64,000 nucleotides of DNA from Anaeramoeba ignava. Its lineage: Eukaryota > Metamonada > Anaeramoebidae. A program made the translations under genes and the position numbers. This document shows, piece after piece, positions 30,961-41,900 of this stretch (position 1 is the first letter of the stretch; each line of letters opens with the position of its first letter). Where the stretch lies: positions 1 to 64,000 of the forward strand of contig JAPDFW010000128.1 of the NCBI GenBank assembly GCA_028826165.1, written 5' to 3'. Under the pieces are notes generated by a model, which saw only the letters and a program-made list of their open reading frames with translations, searched no databases and was not told the DNA's origin.

Positions 30961-32394
30961 AATGGAAACTTATTTAAATTTAGAAAAACTTTCAAATGAT
31001 TTAAAAAATTTATTTCAAAATCAAAATCAAAATGAAAAAGAAAAAGAAAGTTATTTTGATTTTGAAATAATTTGTGAACAAAATCAAAATTTCATTTAAA
31101 ACTCATAAATCAATTCTTTCTTCAAGAAGTCAATATTTTAAATCTCTTTTCAATTCAAAAATGAAAGAATATCAAGAAAATAAATTAATTCTAAAAGATG
31201 TTTCAAGTTCAATTCTATTTTCAATTTTAAATTATTTTTATTCAGGAAAGATTGAAATTAATTTAGAAAATGCAATTCAAATTTTAATTTTTTCATCAAA
31301 ATATTTAATTGATGAATTAATTAATGTTTCTTCAAATTTTATCAAAAACAATTTACAAATTTGAAACTATTGTTGATATTCTTAAATTATCTGAAACAAT
31401 GAACTTAAATCAATTATTGGATTTTTGCTTATCAATTTATTTTTGAAAATTTTGAAAAATTTATTAAAAACCATTTTTTCTTGAACTTGAAGAAAATCAT
31501 TTAAATTTTATTTTATCAAATGATGATATTGAAATAAATGAATTTGAACTATTCCAATCAATAATAAAATGGGGAAAACATAAATTAAATATTAATCAAG
31601 AAAAAGAACTTGAAAAAGAAGAAAAAGAAAAAATTCAAGATCAAATTTCAAATATTATTGATAAAATCAGATTTATTAATTTCTCAAAAGAAGAACTTGA
31701 AGATACTTTGAAACAAGATTTAATTCCAAATCAAATTTCACAAAAATTAATTCAATTCCAAAAACTTCAAAATGAAAAAGAAAACTCATTCATTTTCAAA
31801 TCAAAGTTTAAATCAAAAATCATTTCAGAAAAATATCATTCCAAGAAATTAAAAGAATGGATAAATGATGATAAATTCTTTTCTAAAATGAAAAAAGGAT
31901 ATTCAGCTCAAAAAGATGGATTTGATTGTAAAAAATGGCATGATATTTGTGATAATAAAGGAAAAACATTAATTATTATCAAAACAAAAGATAATTTTAT
32001 TTTTGGAGGATTTACTTCAATTGGCTTTACAACAAATAAATCAAAATGGAGAAAAGAAGATAGAAACAATGAGAAAGGATATATTTTTGATTCAAATGCA
32101 TTTATTTTTACATTAAGAAATGATAAAAATAATAGAAAACCACAAAAATTTCCAATTAGAGAAAGTCATCAAAAATATTCAATTTTTTATAATTATTCAA
32201 GTTGTGGTCCAGATTTTGGATTTAGTGGATTTGATTTTTCTTTAGATTCTCATTTACAACCTTTTCGTTCAAATTTTGGTTATAGTTATAATCTCCCTAA
32301 TGGAATTAATTATGGAACAAAAGAAGCTAAATGTTATTTAGCTGGTTCTTATAATTCATGGGTTGTTGATGAACTTGAGACTTATTTCATTTAA
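30961..32394 (+). pseudogene. BTB-BACK-TLDc gene with four single-T frameshifts (pseudogene or consensus errors)
   Basis: The start METYLNLEKLSNDLKN at 30961 follows a normal upstream element. The BTB part is readable in pieces: FDFEIICEQNQ, then FKTHKSILSSRSQYFKSLFNSKMKE, and LILKDVSSSILFSILNYFYSG. Then BACK-like FETIVDILKLSETMNLNQLLDF and FENFEKFIKNH. From about 31480 the frame stays open to the stop: a Lys/Glu linker and a complete TLDc domain (LKEWINDDKFFSKMKKGYSAQKDG, DNKGKTLIIIKTKDNFIFGGFT, CYLAGSYNSWVVDELETYFI). Frame changes fall in T runs at about 31090, 31360, 31440 and 31474 (three as if one T too many, one as if one too few). The intact relative at 34108-35739 shows the expected order. 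The 3' two-thirds are undamaged, so either a very young pseudogene or local consensus error fits. Confidence 0.65.
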
Positions 32395-32583
32395 AATTAA
32401 ATTTAAATTTAAAATTCAATTCAAATTCTGATTTTAAATTTAATTTTGATTTTGATTTTGATTTTGATTTTAATTTGAATTTTGATTTTAATTTTAATTT
32501 TAATTTGAATTTTGATTTTAATTTATAAATTAAATATTAAATTAAATCTATTCTTATTTTTTATTTCGATTTTGATTTTGATT
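32395..32583. other. 3' spacer with hexamer tracts and shared RCC1-BTB flank
   Basis: Runs of ATTTTGATTTTG/ATTTTAATTTGA lead into a segment (about 32520-32575) reading AATTTATAAATTAAATATT and then CTATTCTTATTTTTTATT. This matches the sequence just outside the 3' end of the RCC1-BTB pseudogene at 36650-36700. The flank was therefore copied together with the remnant gene. Confidence 0.6.
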
Positions 32584-32900
32584 TTAATTATTAAATTTTT
32601 TAATTAATAAATCAAATAAATTTGGATTTGTTTGATTTAATTGAAAATAATCAATTCCAATTTGAATTTCATGAATAATTTCTTGAGTAATTTGAATTTC
32701 ATCTTTAATTTGATTTGAATAAATCCAATATTCAAATATTTGAAATGATTTATTACTTAATTCACTATAATCTGTAACTTTATTAGAAGTATCATTTGTT
32801 ACAGATAAAAACATTCCTCGATATAATTCACTTCTCATTATTAATATTAATTTAGGAAATTTATATTGTTTTTCTTTTCTTTCAATTATAAAATCTTTTT
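32584..32900 (-). pseudogene. RCC1-BTB remnant (second BTB module only)
   Basis: The - strand encodes the last ~105 residues of an RCC1-BTB protein: DFIIERKEKQYKFPKLILIMRS, then MFLSVTNDTSNKVTDYSELS and FDLLIKKFNN, ending at a stop. It breaks off at 32900, exactly where intact genes have the Asn-Glu hexamer run, and is followed by a 145-bp satellite. No promoter or RCC1 part remains. It is closest to the pseudogene at 36700. Confidence 0.9.
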
Positions 32901-32904
32901 AATT

Positions 32905-33485
32905 AATTTATTTCAAAAATGGAATAAAGAATATTAAATAATTAAATTTGAAATTAATTATATTTTATATATTTTATTAATATTTCTTTATTTAAAATAA
33001 TATAAAATTATTCTCAATAATTTAATAAAATTAATAAAATATTTTCATTAATTTATTTCAAAAATGGAATAAAGAATATTAAATAATTAAATTTGAAATT
33101 AATTATAACTTATATATTTTATTAATATTTCTTTATTTAAAATAATATAAAATTATTCCCAATAATTTAATAAAATAAATAAAATATTTTAATTAATTTA
33201 TTTCAAAAATGGAATAAAGAATATTAAATAATTAAATTTGAAATTAATTATATTTTATATATTTTATTAATATTTCTTTATTTAAAATAATATAAAATTA
33301 TTCTCAATAATTTAATAAAATTAATAAAATATTTTAATTAATTTATTTCAAAAAAATAAAATAAAAATATTAAATAATTAAATTTTAAAATTAATTATAT
33401 TTTATATATTTTATCAATATTTCTTTATTTAAAAATAATATAAAATTATTCCCAATAATTTAATAAAATTGAGAAGAAAATTGAA
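32905..33485. repeat. 145-bp tandem satellite, four copies
   Basis: Copies start with AATTTATTTCAAAAA at 32905, 33050, 33195 and 33340, an exact 145-bp step three times. Each contains ATGGAATAAAGAATATTAAA (altered in copy 4) and TTTAAAATAATATAAAATTATTC followed by CAATAATTTAATAAAAT. The fourth copy is the most diverged. It abuts the truncated RCC1-BTB remnant. Confidence 0.92.
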
Positions 33486-34107
33486 ATATTTTAATAAAGA
33501 TAAATATTTAATCTTAATAATATTTAATAATAATTTAATTTAAATTTATTTTATTTTAATTTGAAATAATATTTTTATTTATTATATTAATATTTTTGAT
33601 TATTTATTATTCTAATTTTAATTATAATAAAATATATTAAAAATAAAATTAAAAATTAAAAATTTTAAATAAATTGAATTTAACATGGTTGAATAAGATA
33701 AACTTTCTAAAAAAATAATTTACTAATTATTCTATTTTTGATTTTGATTATAATTTATTAATATTTAAATATTAATTAATAATAAATTTTATTTGATTTT
33801 TTTATTTTAATATTTTAATTAATGAATTTAAATTTAATTATTATTAATTTCTATTTTCAATTTTTATTTTTATTTATTATATTAAAAATATTCAATTTTT
33901 AAAATTTATTATTTTTTTTTTGGATTATTTTTATTAATTAAATTTTTAATAAATATTTTAAATTAAAATTAAATTATTTAAAATTAAATTTGTTTCTTAT
34001 TTATTATTTTAAAGAAATTAATTTGATTAAAAGTAAATTAAAATTGAATTAAATTTTGAAAAAAAAATTAAAAAAAAAAGTTTGATTTTCTTATTATTAA
34101 TTAATTT
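33486..34107. other. A/T-rich spacer
   Basis: Over 600 bp of irregular A/T sequence after the 145-bp satellite, with no ORF, no regular period and no RNA-like structure that I can see. It should contain the 3' end of the BTB-TLDc gene that follows on the - strand. Confidence 0.6.
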
Positions 34108-35739
34108 TTAAATGAAATAAGATTCAAGTTCATCAACAACCCATGAAGAATAAGAACCAGCTAAATAACTTCTAGCTTCATTTGATTGGAAAGTAATTCC
34201 ATTAGGTAGATTATAACTTTCACCAAAATTTGAAAAACCAGATTGTAAATTAGAATCTATTCGGAAATCATGTTCATTTCCACGACCAAATAATGGACCC
34301 CAACTTAAAGCAGAATAAATTGCATAATCTTGTTTATATGTAAACTTTGCAGGTATTCTATCTCCTTTATCATTTCTTAATGAAAAAATAAATGCATTTG
34401 AGTCATTAATGTATCCTGTATTTCCATTAAATCCAACTTGAGTAAAACCTCCAAAAATAAAATTATCTTTTGTTTTGATAATAACTAATGTTTTTCCTTT
34501 CCTATCAACTGCTTTATGCCAATTTTCAGAATTAAATCCATCTCTTTTTGCTGAAAATCCTTTTTTCATTTTAGAAAAAAAATCATTATCATTTATCCAT
34601 TCTTGTAATTTCTTAACATATTCAATATCTTTAACAATTTCTGAATCTGAAAATTGAGGAAAATTCTTTCTTAATTCAATCTCCATTTGATATTGATCAA
34701 AAACAGGTTTCATTTTCTCATTCTCTTCTTTTATTTTCTCAATTTCTTTGTTTTTATCTTCAATTTCTTTGTTTTTATCTTCAATTTCTTTGTTCTTATC
34801 TTCAATTTCAATTTTCATTTGTTGATTTTCTTTGTTTTTATCTTCAATTTCTTTTTCTTTGTTTTCAATTTCTTTTTGATTATCTTGAATAACTTTGTTT
34901 TGAATATCAACTAAAAAAGATTTGGGAAAAAAATCAAATTGTTTTAATTTATCAAAATCTTGTTTTGAAATTGAATCTTTATCAAATAATGAAAAAAAAG
35001 AATGAAATAATCTTTTCTTTTCAATTCCCTTTTCTTTTTCTTTTTCTTTTTCTTTCTTTCCTTTTAATCTTTCATTTCTTTTTTCAATCCAATTATTTAA
35101 AAATTGAAAAAAATCAAATTGAAAAATTTCTTTTTTTTCTTGTTTAAATTGAATAAATTTGATAATTTCTTCTTTAGTTAAATTGAATAAATTTTCATTA
35201 TTCTGAATTTGGGAAAAATTTTGATTTATTAATTCAAAACATTTTATTTCAATTTCATTTGAATTTAAATTTCGATTTTGGAATAAAAATTGGAAAAAAT
35301 TTGAATAATTAATTGAATTTAAAATTTTTTTTTGAATAATTTCTTTCAATAAATTTAATTTAAAATAAATTGAAATTTCCAATAATTGAAAAAGATTTTC
35401 TTGATTCTCAAAAGAAATATTTCCATAATAAATATAACTCAAAATTGATTCCATTTCTTTTTTATTAAATTGATTTAAAGAAATAGAAAGAGATTCTTGT
35501 CTTAAAGACTCATTAAAAAAAGGAGATCTTGAAAATAAAATTGATTTATGAACTTTAATTTCAAAAGGATTTGATTTATTCTCAACAAAAATTGAAAAAT
35601 CTTTAAATGAATTTCCATTTAAAAGGTTTGAATAATTTTTAATTAAATTTTTTGTTACTTTTTTTTTTAAATTTTTCATTTCATTTTCATTTTCATTTTG
35701 ATTTGCATTTTCAATTTGGTTATTATTATTATTATCCAT
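34108..35739 (-). CDS. BTB-BACK-coiled coil-TLDc protein
   Basis: Intronless, 543 residues. After an Asn-rich start (MDNNNNNQIENANQNENENE) comes a BTB domain (SFKDFSIFVENKSNPFEIKVHKSILFSRSPFFNESL; ILSYIYYGNISF), then a BACK-like helical region (LFQLLEISIYFKLNLLKEII ... NLTKEEIIKFIQF). A Lys/Glu coiled coil follows, with repeated EIEDKNK heptad-like units (about 280-350). The C-terminal TLDc domain includes LQEWINDNDFFSKMKKGFSAKRDG, GKTLVIIKTKDNFIFGGFTQVG and YLAGSYSSWVVDELESYFI. TLDc domains occur in oxidation-resistance and V-ATPase-regulating proteins. With BTB-BACK they are typical of expanded amoebozoan/anaerobic-protist families of unknown role. A CATTTTTTTCC string lies ~40 bp upstream. 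It is the intact counterpart of the damaged gene at 30961, which lacks the coiled coil. Confidence 0.92.
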   Translation of the reverse strand: MDNNNNNQIENANQNENENEMKNLKKKVTKNLIKNYSNLLNGNSFKDFSIFVENKSNPFEIKVHKSILFSRSPFFNESLRQESLSISLNQFNKKEMESILSYIYYGNISFENQENLFQLLEISIYFKLNLLKEIIQKKILNSINYSNFFQFLFQNRNLNSNEIEIKCFELINQNFSQIQNNENLFNLTKEEIIKFIQFKQEKKEIFQFDFFQFLNNWIEKRNERLKGKKEKEKEKEKGIEKKRLFHSFFSLFDKDSISKQDFDKLKQFDFFPKSFLVDIQNKVIQDNQKEIENKEKEIEDKNKENQQMKIEIEDKNKEIEDKNKEIEDKNKEIEKIKEENEKMKPVFDQYQMEIELRKNFPQFSDSEIVKDIEYVKKLQEWINDNDFFSKMKKGFSAKRDGFNSENWHKAVDRKGKTLVIIKTKDNFIFGGFTQVGFNGNTGYINDSNAFIFSLRNDKGDRIPAKFTYKQDYAIYSALSWGPLFGRGNEHDFRIDSNLQSGFSNFGESYNLPNGITFQSNEARSYLAGSYSSWVVDELESYFI

Positions 35740-36135
35740 TTTGTTTTGCGTTTTTTGTTTTTGTGTTTAAAAAAAAAGGAAAAAAATGAAAAAAAAAAAT
35801 TTAAATAAAAAAAGTGGATTTTGAAAATAAATAAAAAATATAAAAAATAAGAATAAATTTAAATTAATAATTAATTTAATTTTCTTTTTAATTTATTATT
35901 TTAAATTAATTTATTAATAAATTATTATTATTTTTTATTAATTTTTTTTATTAAAAAAAAAGGAAAATTATTTTAATTTAATTTTTAATTTAATTTTTTT
36001 TTTTGGAATTTAAAAATTATTAATAAATTTAAATTTAAAAACAAATTTCTAAATTAATATTAATTCAATTTAATTCAAAAAAAAAGATAAAATTTTAATT
36101 TCAAAAAAAATCAATTTTCAAAATATTTTTAAATA
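35740..36135. other. A/T-rich spacer upstream of the BTB-TLDc gene
   Basis: Contains the upstream element of the - strand BTB-TLDc gene near 35755-35800 and then irregular A/T sequence. No ORF or clear repeat period until the ~144-bp repeat begins. Confidence 0.55.
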
Positions 36136-36139
36136 ATAA

Positions 36140-36690
36140 AATACTTAAATCTAAAACAATAAATTATTATTTTAAACATAAAATTAAATATTAAATTATA
36201 TTTTTAAATTAATTTATAAATTAAATATTAAATTAAACCTATTCTTATTTTTTATATTTATATGTTAAATATTTAAATAATAAAATATTTAAATCTAAAA
36301 CATTAAATTATTATTTTAAAAATAAAATTAAATATTAAATTATATTTTTAAATTAATTTATAAATTAAATATTAAATTAAACCTATTCTTATTTTTATAT
36401 TTATATGTTAAATATTTTAAATAATAAAATATTTATATCTAAAACAATAAATTAATATTTTAAACATAAAATTAAATATTAAATTATATTTCTAAATTAT
36501 TTTATTAATTAAATATTAAATTAAACTTATTTTTATATTTTTATTTTTATATTTATATGTTAAATATTTAAATAATAAAATATTTAAATCTAAAACATTA
36601 AATTATTATTTTAATAATAAAATTAAATATTAAATTATATTTTTAAATTAATTTATAAATTAAATATTAAATTAAATCTATTCTTATTTT
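36140..36690. repeat. ~144-bp tandem repeat beside RCC1-BTB pseudogene
   Basis: The string AAAATTAAATATTAAATTATA recurs at 36180, 36324, 36468 and 36619 (steps 144, 144, 151; the third copy differs near its end). Each copy also carries AAACCTATTCTTATTTTT or a close variant and TTTAAATAATAAAATATTTA. The last copy runs into the 3' end of the pseudogene. The sequence is unlike the 145-bp satellite at 32905 although the period is nearly the same. Confidence 0.85.
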
Positions 36691-36699
36691 TTATTGATT

Positions 36700-38419
36700 T
36701 TAATTATTAAATTTATTAATTAATAAATCAAATAAATTTGGATTTGTTTGATTTAATTGAAAATAATCAATTCCAATTTGGATTTCTTCAATAATTTCTT
36801 GTGTAATTTGAATTTCATCTTTAATTTGATTTGAATAAATCCAATATTCAAATAATTGAAATGATTTATTACTTAATTCACTATAATCTGTAACTTTATT
36901 AGAAGTATCATTTGTTACAGATAAAAACATTCCTCGATATAATTCACTTCTCATTATTAATATTAATTTTGGAAATTTATATTGTTTTTCTTTTCTTTCA
37001 ATAATAAAATCTTTTTCATTTTCATTTTCATTTAAATAAATTCTTTTAATTGTTTCTTCAATTTTTTCATTTGAATTTATAATTTCTTTAATTTCAGAAT
37101 ATAATTTTGGATTTATAATTCTATTTGAATAAATCATTTCAAATATTTGATTTGATTCTTTAATTGATTTATTTGAAATAATTTCTTGAAGTTTTTCAAT
37201 TTCATTTTGATTTAATCTATATTTCAATATTAATTTATGAGCTTCAATTATTTCTCCATTTTTGGTTTTAAATGAAATATTACAAAATTCTTTTCTTCTA
37301 AATAATTTTATCAAATCTTCTTCAATATTGGAAAAAGAAGAATGAGAATAATAAAGAAATGATTTGTAAGCACCACAATAAATATGATAATTGGAAATAT
37401 CTTCATTAAATCTTAATTTAGGAAGTTCAATTTGAATTGGAATGAATTGATTATTTATATCTCCAATTCCTAATTCACCCCAATAATTATTTCCAAATCC
37501 TATCACTTTCCCTTTAGAAGTTAAAATCAAAGTATGTTCATATCCAACAGAAATTTCAAGAATATCATTATCATTTTCAAATAAAGATGATTTGATTTCA
37601 GTAAATTCTTAAGTATTTTGATATTTTCCAAGTCCATTATATAGAGAATATCCACATGAATAAAGTTTTCTTTTTGGATTTTGATTTTGATTTTCATTTT
37701 CAATCAACATTATTGAATAAGCAAATCCACATTGAATATCAATTATTTTACCTTTTGGAATATTTTGAATTTTGGTTAATTTTTGGATTCTTGTTTCTTG
37801 TTTTCTTGATTCTCCTAATCCAAGTTGACTATATTCATTATTACCGCATCCAAATAATTCTTGATTTGAATTTAAAAGAAAAACATTATTTGAAGAAATT
37901 CCTGAAAATATTTTAGAAACATTTTTCATCATTAAAATTGGTTTTTCTGTTTCATGATTTACATATGAATCAAAACCAAGTTGATAATATTGATTTGAAC
38001 CAATTCCATAAGCATTTTGATTTGAAGTTAATAAATAAATTGAGCTATCTCCAGAAACAATATCTTGGATTATTCTATCATTTTTATCTTCAATTAATAA
38101 TGAAATATTGATAAATTCTTTTGAATTTTTTGGATTAATGTCTTTTCCTTTGGCAAATACATTTCCTTCTTTTGTTAAAATAGCTTCATTTCTATAACCA
38201 ACAGTTACTTTTTGAATATTTTCTTCAATTTGGATTTTTTCAGGTTTTTGATTTGGATCATTTTCATTTAAATATTCTATTGCTTTTCCATTTTTAAAAA
38301 GGAAAATTGTTGAAAATATTCCTGATGAAATTTGTTTAATTTGTTTTTCATTTTCATTTTCATTTTCATTTTCAAATTTAAATTGAATTGGTTTTATTAT
38401 TTTTTCTGATTTATTTTTG
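36700..38419 (-). pseudogene. RCC1-double-BTB pseudogene (start deleted, one nonsense codon)
   Basis: The - strand aligns over nearly the whole RCC1-BTB protein (GIGSNQYYQLGFD, GCGNNEYSQLGLG, GFGNNYWGELGIGD; both BTB modules to the stop at 36700). Two lesions are visible. First, codon 37611-37609 is TAA where the paralogues have TAT or AAA (NT*EFTEIKSS). Second, the first ~17 codons including the ATG are gone: the promoter string CTTTTCAAAAAT is joined directly to AAATCAGAAAAAATAATAAA, which in intact genes lies ~52 bp downstream, just after a second TCAAAAAT. The rest of the frame is open, so decay is recent. The upstream start-proximal element is retained. The remnant at 32584 is its nearest relative. 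Confidence 0.9.
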
Positions 38420-38507
38420 AAAAGAAAAAAATGAAAACTAAGATTGAATGAGAAAAATTGAAAGAAAAAAGAAAAAAATGAACAAAAAAATGAAGAAGAA
38501 AAAAAGG

Positions 38508-38564
38508 AGTTGTTTTGTTTTGTTTTGTTTTGTTTTGTTTTGTTTTGTTTTTGTTTTAGTTTTG

Positions 38565-38595
<31 letters not shown>

Positions 38596-38813
38596 TGTTT
38601 TGTTTTTGTTTTGTTTTTGTTTTGTTTTGTGTTTTGTTTTGTTTTTTTTTTTTTTTTTGTTTTGTTTTTGTTTTTTTTTTTTTTTGTTTTTTTTTTTTGT
38701 TTTTTTGTTTTTTTTTTTTTTTTTTTTGTTTTGTTTTTGTTTTGTTTTGTTTTGGTTTTGTTTTGTTTTTGTTTTGTGTTGTTTTGTTTTGTTTTTGTTT
38801 AGTTTTGTTTTTG

Positions 38814-38860
<47 letters not shown>

Positions 38861-38922
38861 GTTTTGTTTTGTTTTGTTTTGTTTTGTTTTGTTTTGTTTT
38901 GTTTTGTTTTTGTTTTGTGTTG

Positions 38923-38957
<35 letters not shown>
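38508..38957. repeat. TTTTG/TTTTTG microsatellite
   Basis: About 450 bp of GTTTT pentamers and GTTTTT hexamers with poly-T interruptions, T-rich on + and A-rich on -. It ends only a few bases beyond the stop codon of the adhesin on the - strand. Long Phe/Cys/Val open frames inside it are translations of the repeat. Confidence 0.95.
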
Positions 38958-41900
38958 AGAAAAGAATCTGAAAGATGAACAAGAAAGCAAGAAGAAAATA
39001 AGAGAAATTTGTGATAGAAAAAGCATCAGAAGCCAAGAAATGCAAATCCATTTTAAAAGTAGTATTAGCAGAAGAATCACATTCATCAAAAGCAAGAACC
39101 ATTACATCAAGAACACGGGAGTATTCCCTGTTTGGATTACCAGAGAAAGTGCGTGTATCACTTGCGAATTGGAGCCAAGAAGGAAGAGGAGATCCATCAT
39201 CAAGTTGGGCTTTATAAGTGAGAGAAATTGAATAAATGTCGGAAAAAACGTTGCTTTCAAAAGAGTATGAAATGGAAGATTTGCCCTTGTAATAGAAGTC
39301 AGGGATTGCACCGACAACAGTTGGCGGTTCGTTGACAATTTTGAACGGAACCGTTTGAGGAACTTGAGTGCAACCGTCACTAGCTGTCAAAATTAAGTTA
39401 TAATTACTGTTGGGACACTGATTATTCGGAACTGTTCCTGAAAACCTAAGCGAAGTGTTGTCGAACTTGATCCAAGTTGGATAGCTCCCTGATTCAGCAG
39501 AAATTGAATACACAAGCTGGCTCGCTGTGTCGTCGTCTTGGAAACTCGAAACCGTAAATGAAAAATATCTTCCGTTGTAAATTGTTTGGCGAGAGATTGG
39601 CGATGTGTAATAAGGTGCGTCGTTCTGCATCAATAGTTTGAATGTGTCATTCCCGACATTCGCGCAATCGTCTGTTGCGTTGAGACGAATTGTGTAGGTT
39701 TGGTTGCAGAGAGTCTTTGGCGGTGTGGAGTTGAACAAGCGAGATGAAGATGTGAATGTCAACCATGTCGGAAGTGCTGATCCGTTTGATTGACCTGCTG
39801 AATAAACAAGAAGGGAAGTTGCGGTATCGCCATCAGCGAAAGTGTATTCGGGGAAAACATAGGTGTGGGGATTGAGATTGAAAGCCATGTCGGGGATCGA
39901 GGTGTTGACATACGGCGATTGACTCAAAATTTGGAAAAGAAAAGTGTCAGTTATTGTTGTGCAGTTGTCATTCACAAATAGAGTGATGTTGCGTGAGTAA
40001 CCACACAGAACCTCGGACGGAGGTGTTCCTGAAAACACAAGCGTGTTGGTGTTGAAATTGATCCATGCTGGAAGAGGATCCATATTGTCCAGTGATGCTG
40101 TGAAGCTCAATGCTTCGTTATCTTCGTCTCTAAAAGAATTTTTATCAATTTGAAAATTAAACGGTGTGAAATTGAAATTTCTGTCGGGAACAGTTGCAAC
40201 AATAATAGGCTTGTCGTTCTCAATCGAGAGGTTGAAAAATTGTGTTGCAGAAGAGCATCCATCACTCACAGAAATCGCAATTTCTAGTTTGAGTCCTGTG
40301 CAGTAGTAATCATTGGGCGCAAGATACCCATAAAAATGCGGATTCGATGCTGATCCGTCAAAATTCAACCATCCTGGAAGATTGGATCCGTTGGAAAGCT
40401 TTGCTGTGTATATAAACTCTGTTGAGGCAGTGTCCGGATCCTGGAAACTTGCGGTTGATATCGCAAAGGAAAAGTCATTAACCGAAATTGTTTGCTGTTG
40501 GATCGTGGTATGCACAAAAGGCGGGTTGTTGATGACAGTTATTGTGAAGCTAAAATCTACTGAGTTGCATCCATCGCTTGCAGTAACTCTGAACGGAAGA
40601 TCCATGTCGCAAACATTAGGTGCTGTTGCGATGAATGTAAGCGTGGCTGCATCGAAAGACAACCATGCTGGCTTTGTTCCCCCAAGATAATCAATTGTGT
40701 ATGTTAAAGGAGAAGTATCAGGATCATAGAAAGTGGATTTGTCGATTGAAAACGCGAACCCTCGAGCATCATACACAGGCGACTGTATCGATCCAACCAT
40801 TCGAGGAGCAACATTGTCGTAAAAAATATTAAAGATATCTGTCACTGTTTGACAGGTGTCGTTAGCTGTCACTGCAACTTCCAAAGCAAGATGACAGGTT
40901 TCCGGCGGTTTTCCTGTAAAATAAAAATGGGTCGAATTTGTTTGGAAATTTAACCATTGCGGAAGTGCGCTTCCATTCACAAGTTTCGCCGTGATAATAA
41001 GATTGTTCGGACTCTCATCAGCAAAAATTGATTTCTCATATGCTATGTTTGCACTTTGACTGAACATGAAATAGTGATCTGGAATCGAGCGACTCACTGT
41101 TGGTTTCTTGTTGATAACCTCGAAATAGAACGTTGTGTTTGTTTGCGCGCATTGGTCGTCTGCAACAACAGCAATTTCAAAAGTGGATGCGCACATTTGG
41201 AACGGCGGTTGTGCAACAAATGTTCGATTTGCAGAGAAGAAATTGATCCACGAGGGAAGAGCATTTCCATTTGTGAGTTTAGCTGTCAAAATGATGTCAG
41301 AATCAGGATCAGTGAAAAGATCAGAAGGAAGTGCAAATACAGCAAAGTTTGTGACCGGAACTTGGCGACTGGGAAGATATTGATTAAGCATAGGACCGTT
41401 GTTGATAAGTTCGCCAGTGAAATAGTAGTGAGAAGTGGAACATCCGTCGAAGGCTTGGACATCCACAAAAATAGTTTCAGAGCAAATTTCTGTGCCAACG
41501 CTCATGTAGTCAGTGTGGAAAAGTAACGTCAACGGATTAAATTGCAGCCATGCAGGAAGTTGATTTCCGCCAAAAAGAAACGCGCTGAAAACAAGAGTGT
41601 TTGATTCAGGATCCGTAAATGCTGAACTTGGAAATTGGACTTGAGAATACACTCCATACTCGAATATTTGGTCATCAAAACTCCCCACATTGACAAGAGG
41701 AGCGCGATTTGTAACTTTAACAATGAATGTTGTTGTTGATATGTAGCATCCGTCTGTGGCAGAAAGTCTGACAGTCAAACTCTCAGAGCATTGAGAAGCT
41801 GATGGAGTGATACTCACACCCATTGTCGGCTCGTTGAACTTGATCCACAACGGAAGTGCGGATCCGTTTGCTAAATCCATTGAATATTGCAAAGTTGCTC

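Noticed and set aside
37609-37611. TAA read as a sense codon (alternative genetic code)
   Set aside because: TAA ends many intact genes here (calreticulin, BTB-TLDc, adhesin, RCC1-BTB), and this gene also lacks its start; a nonsense mutation is simpler.
38448-38978. Long Phe/Cys/Val/Leu open frames (up to 176 codons) in several frames
   Set aside because: They are translations of the TTTTG/TTTTTG microsatellite; three frames are open at once and composition is not protein-like.
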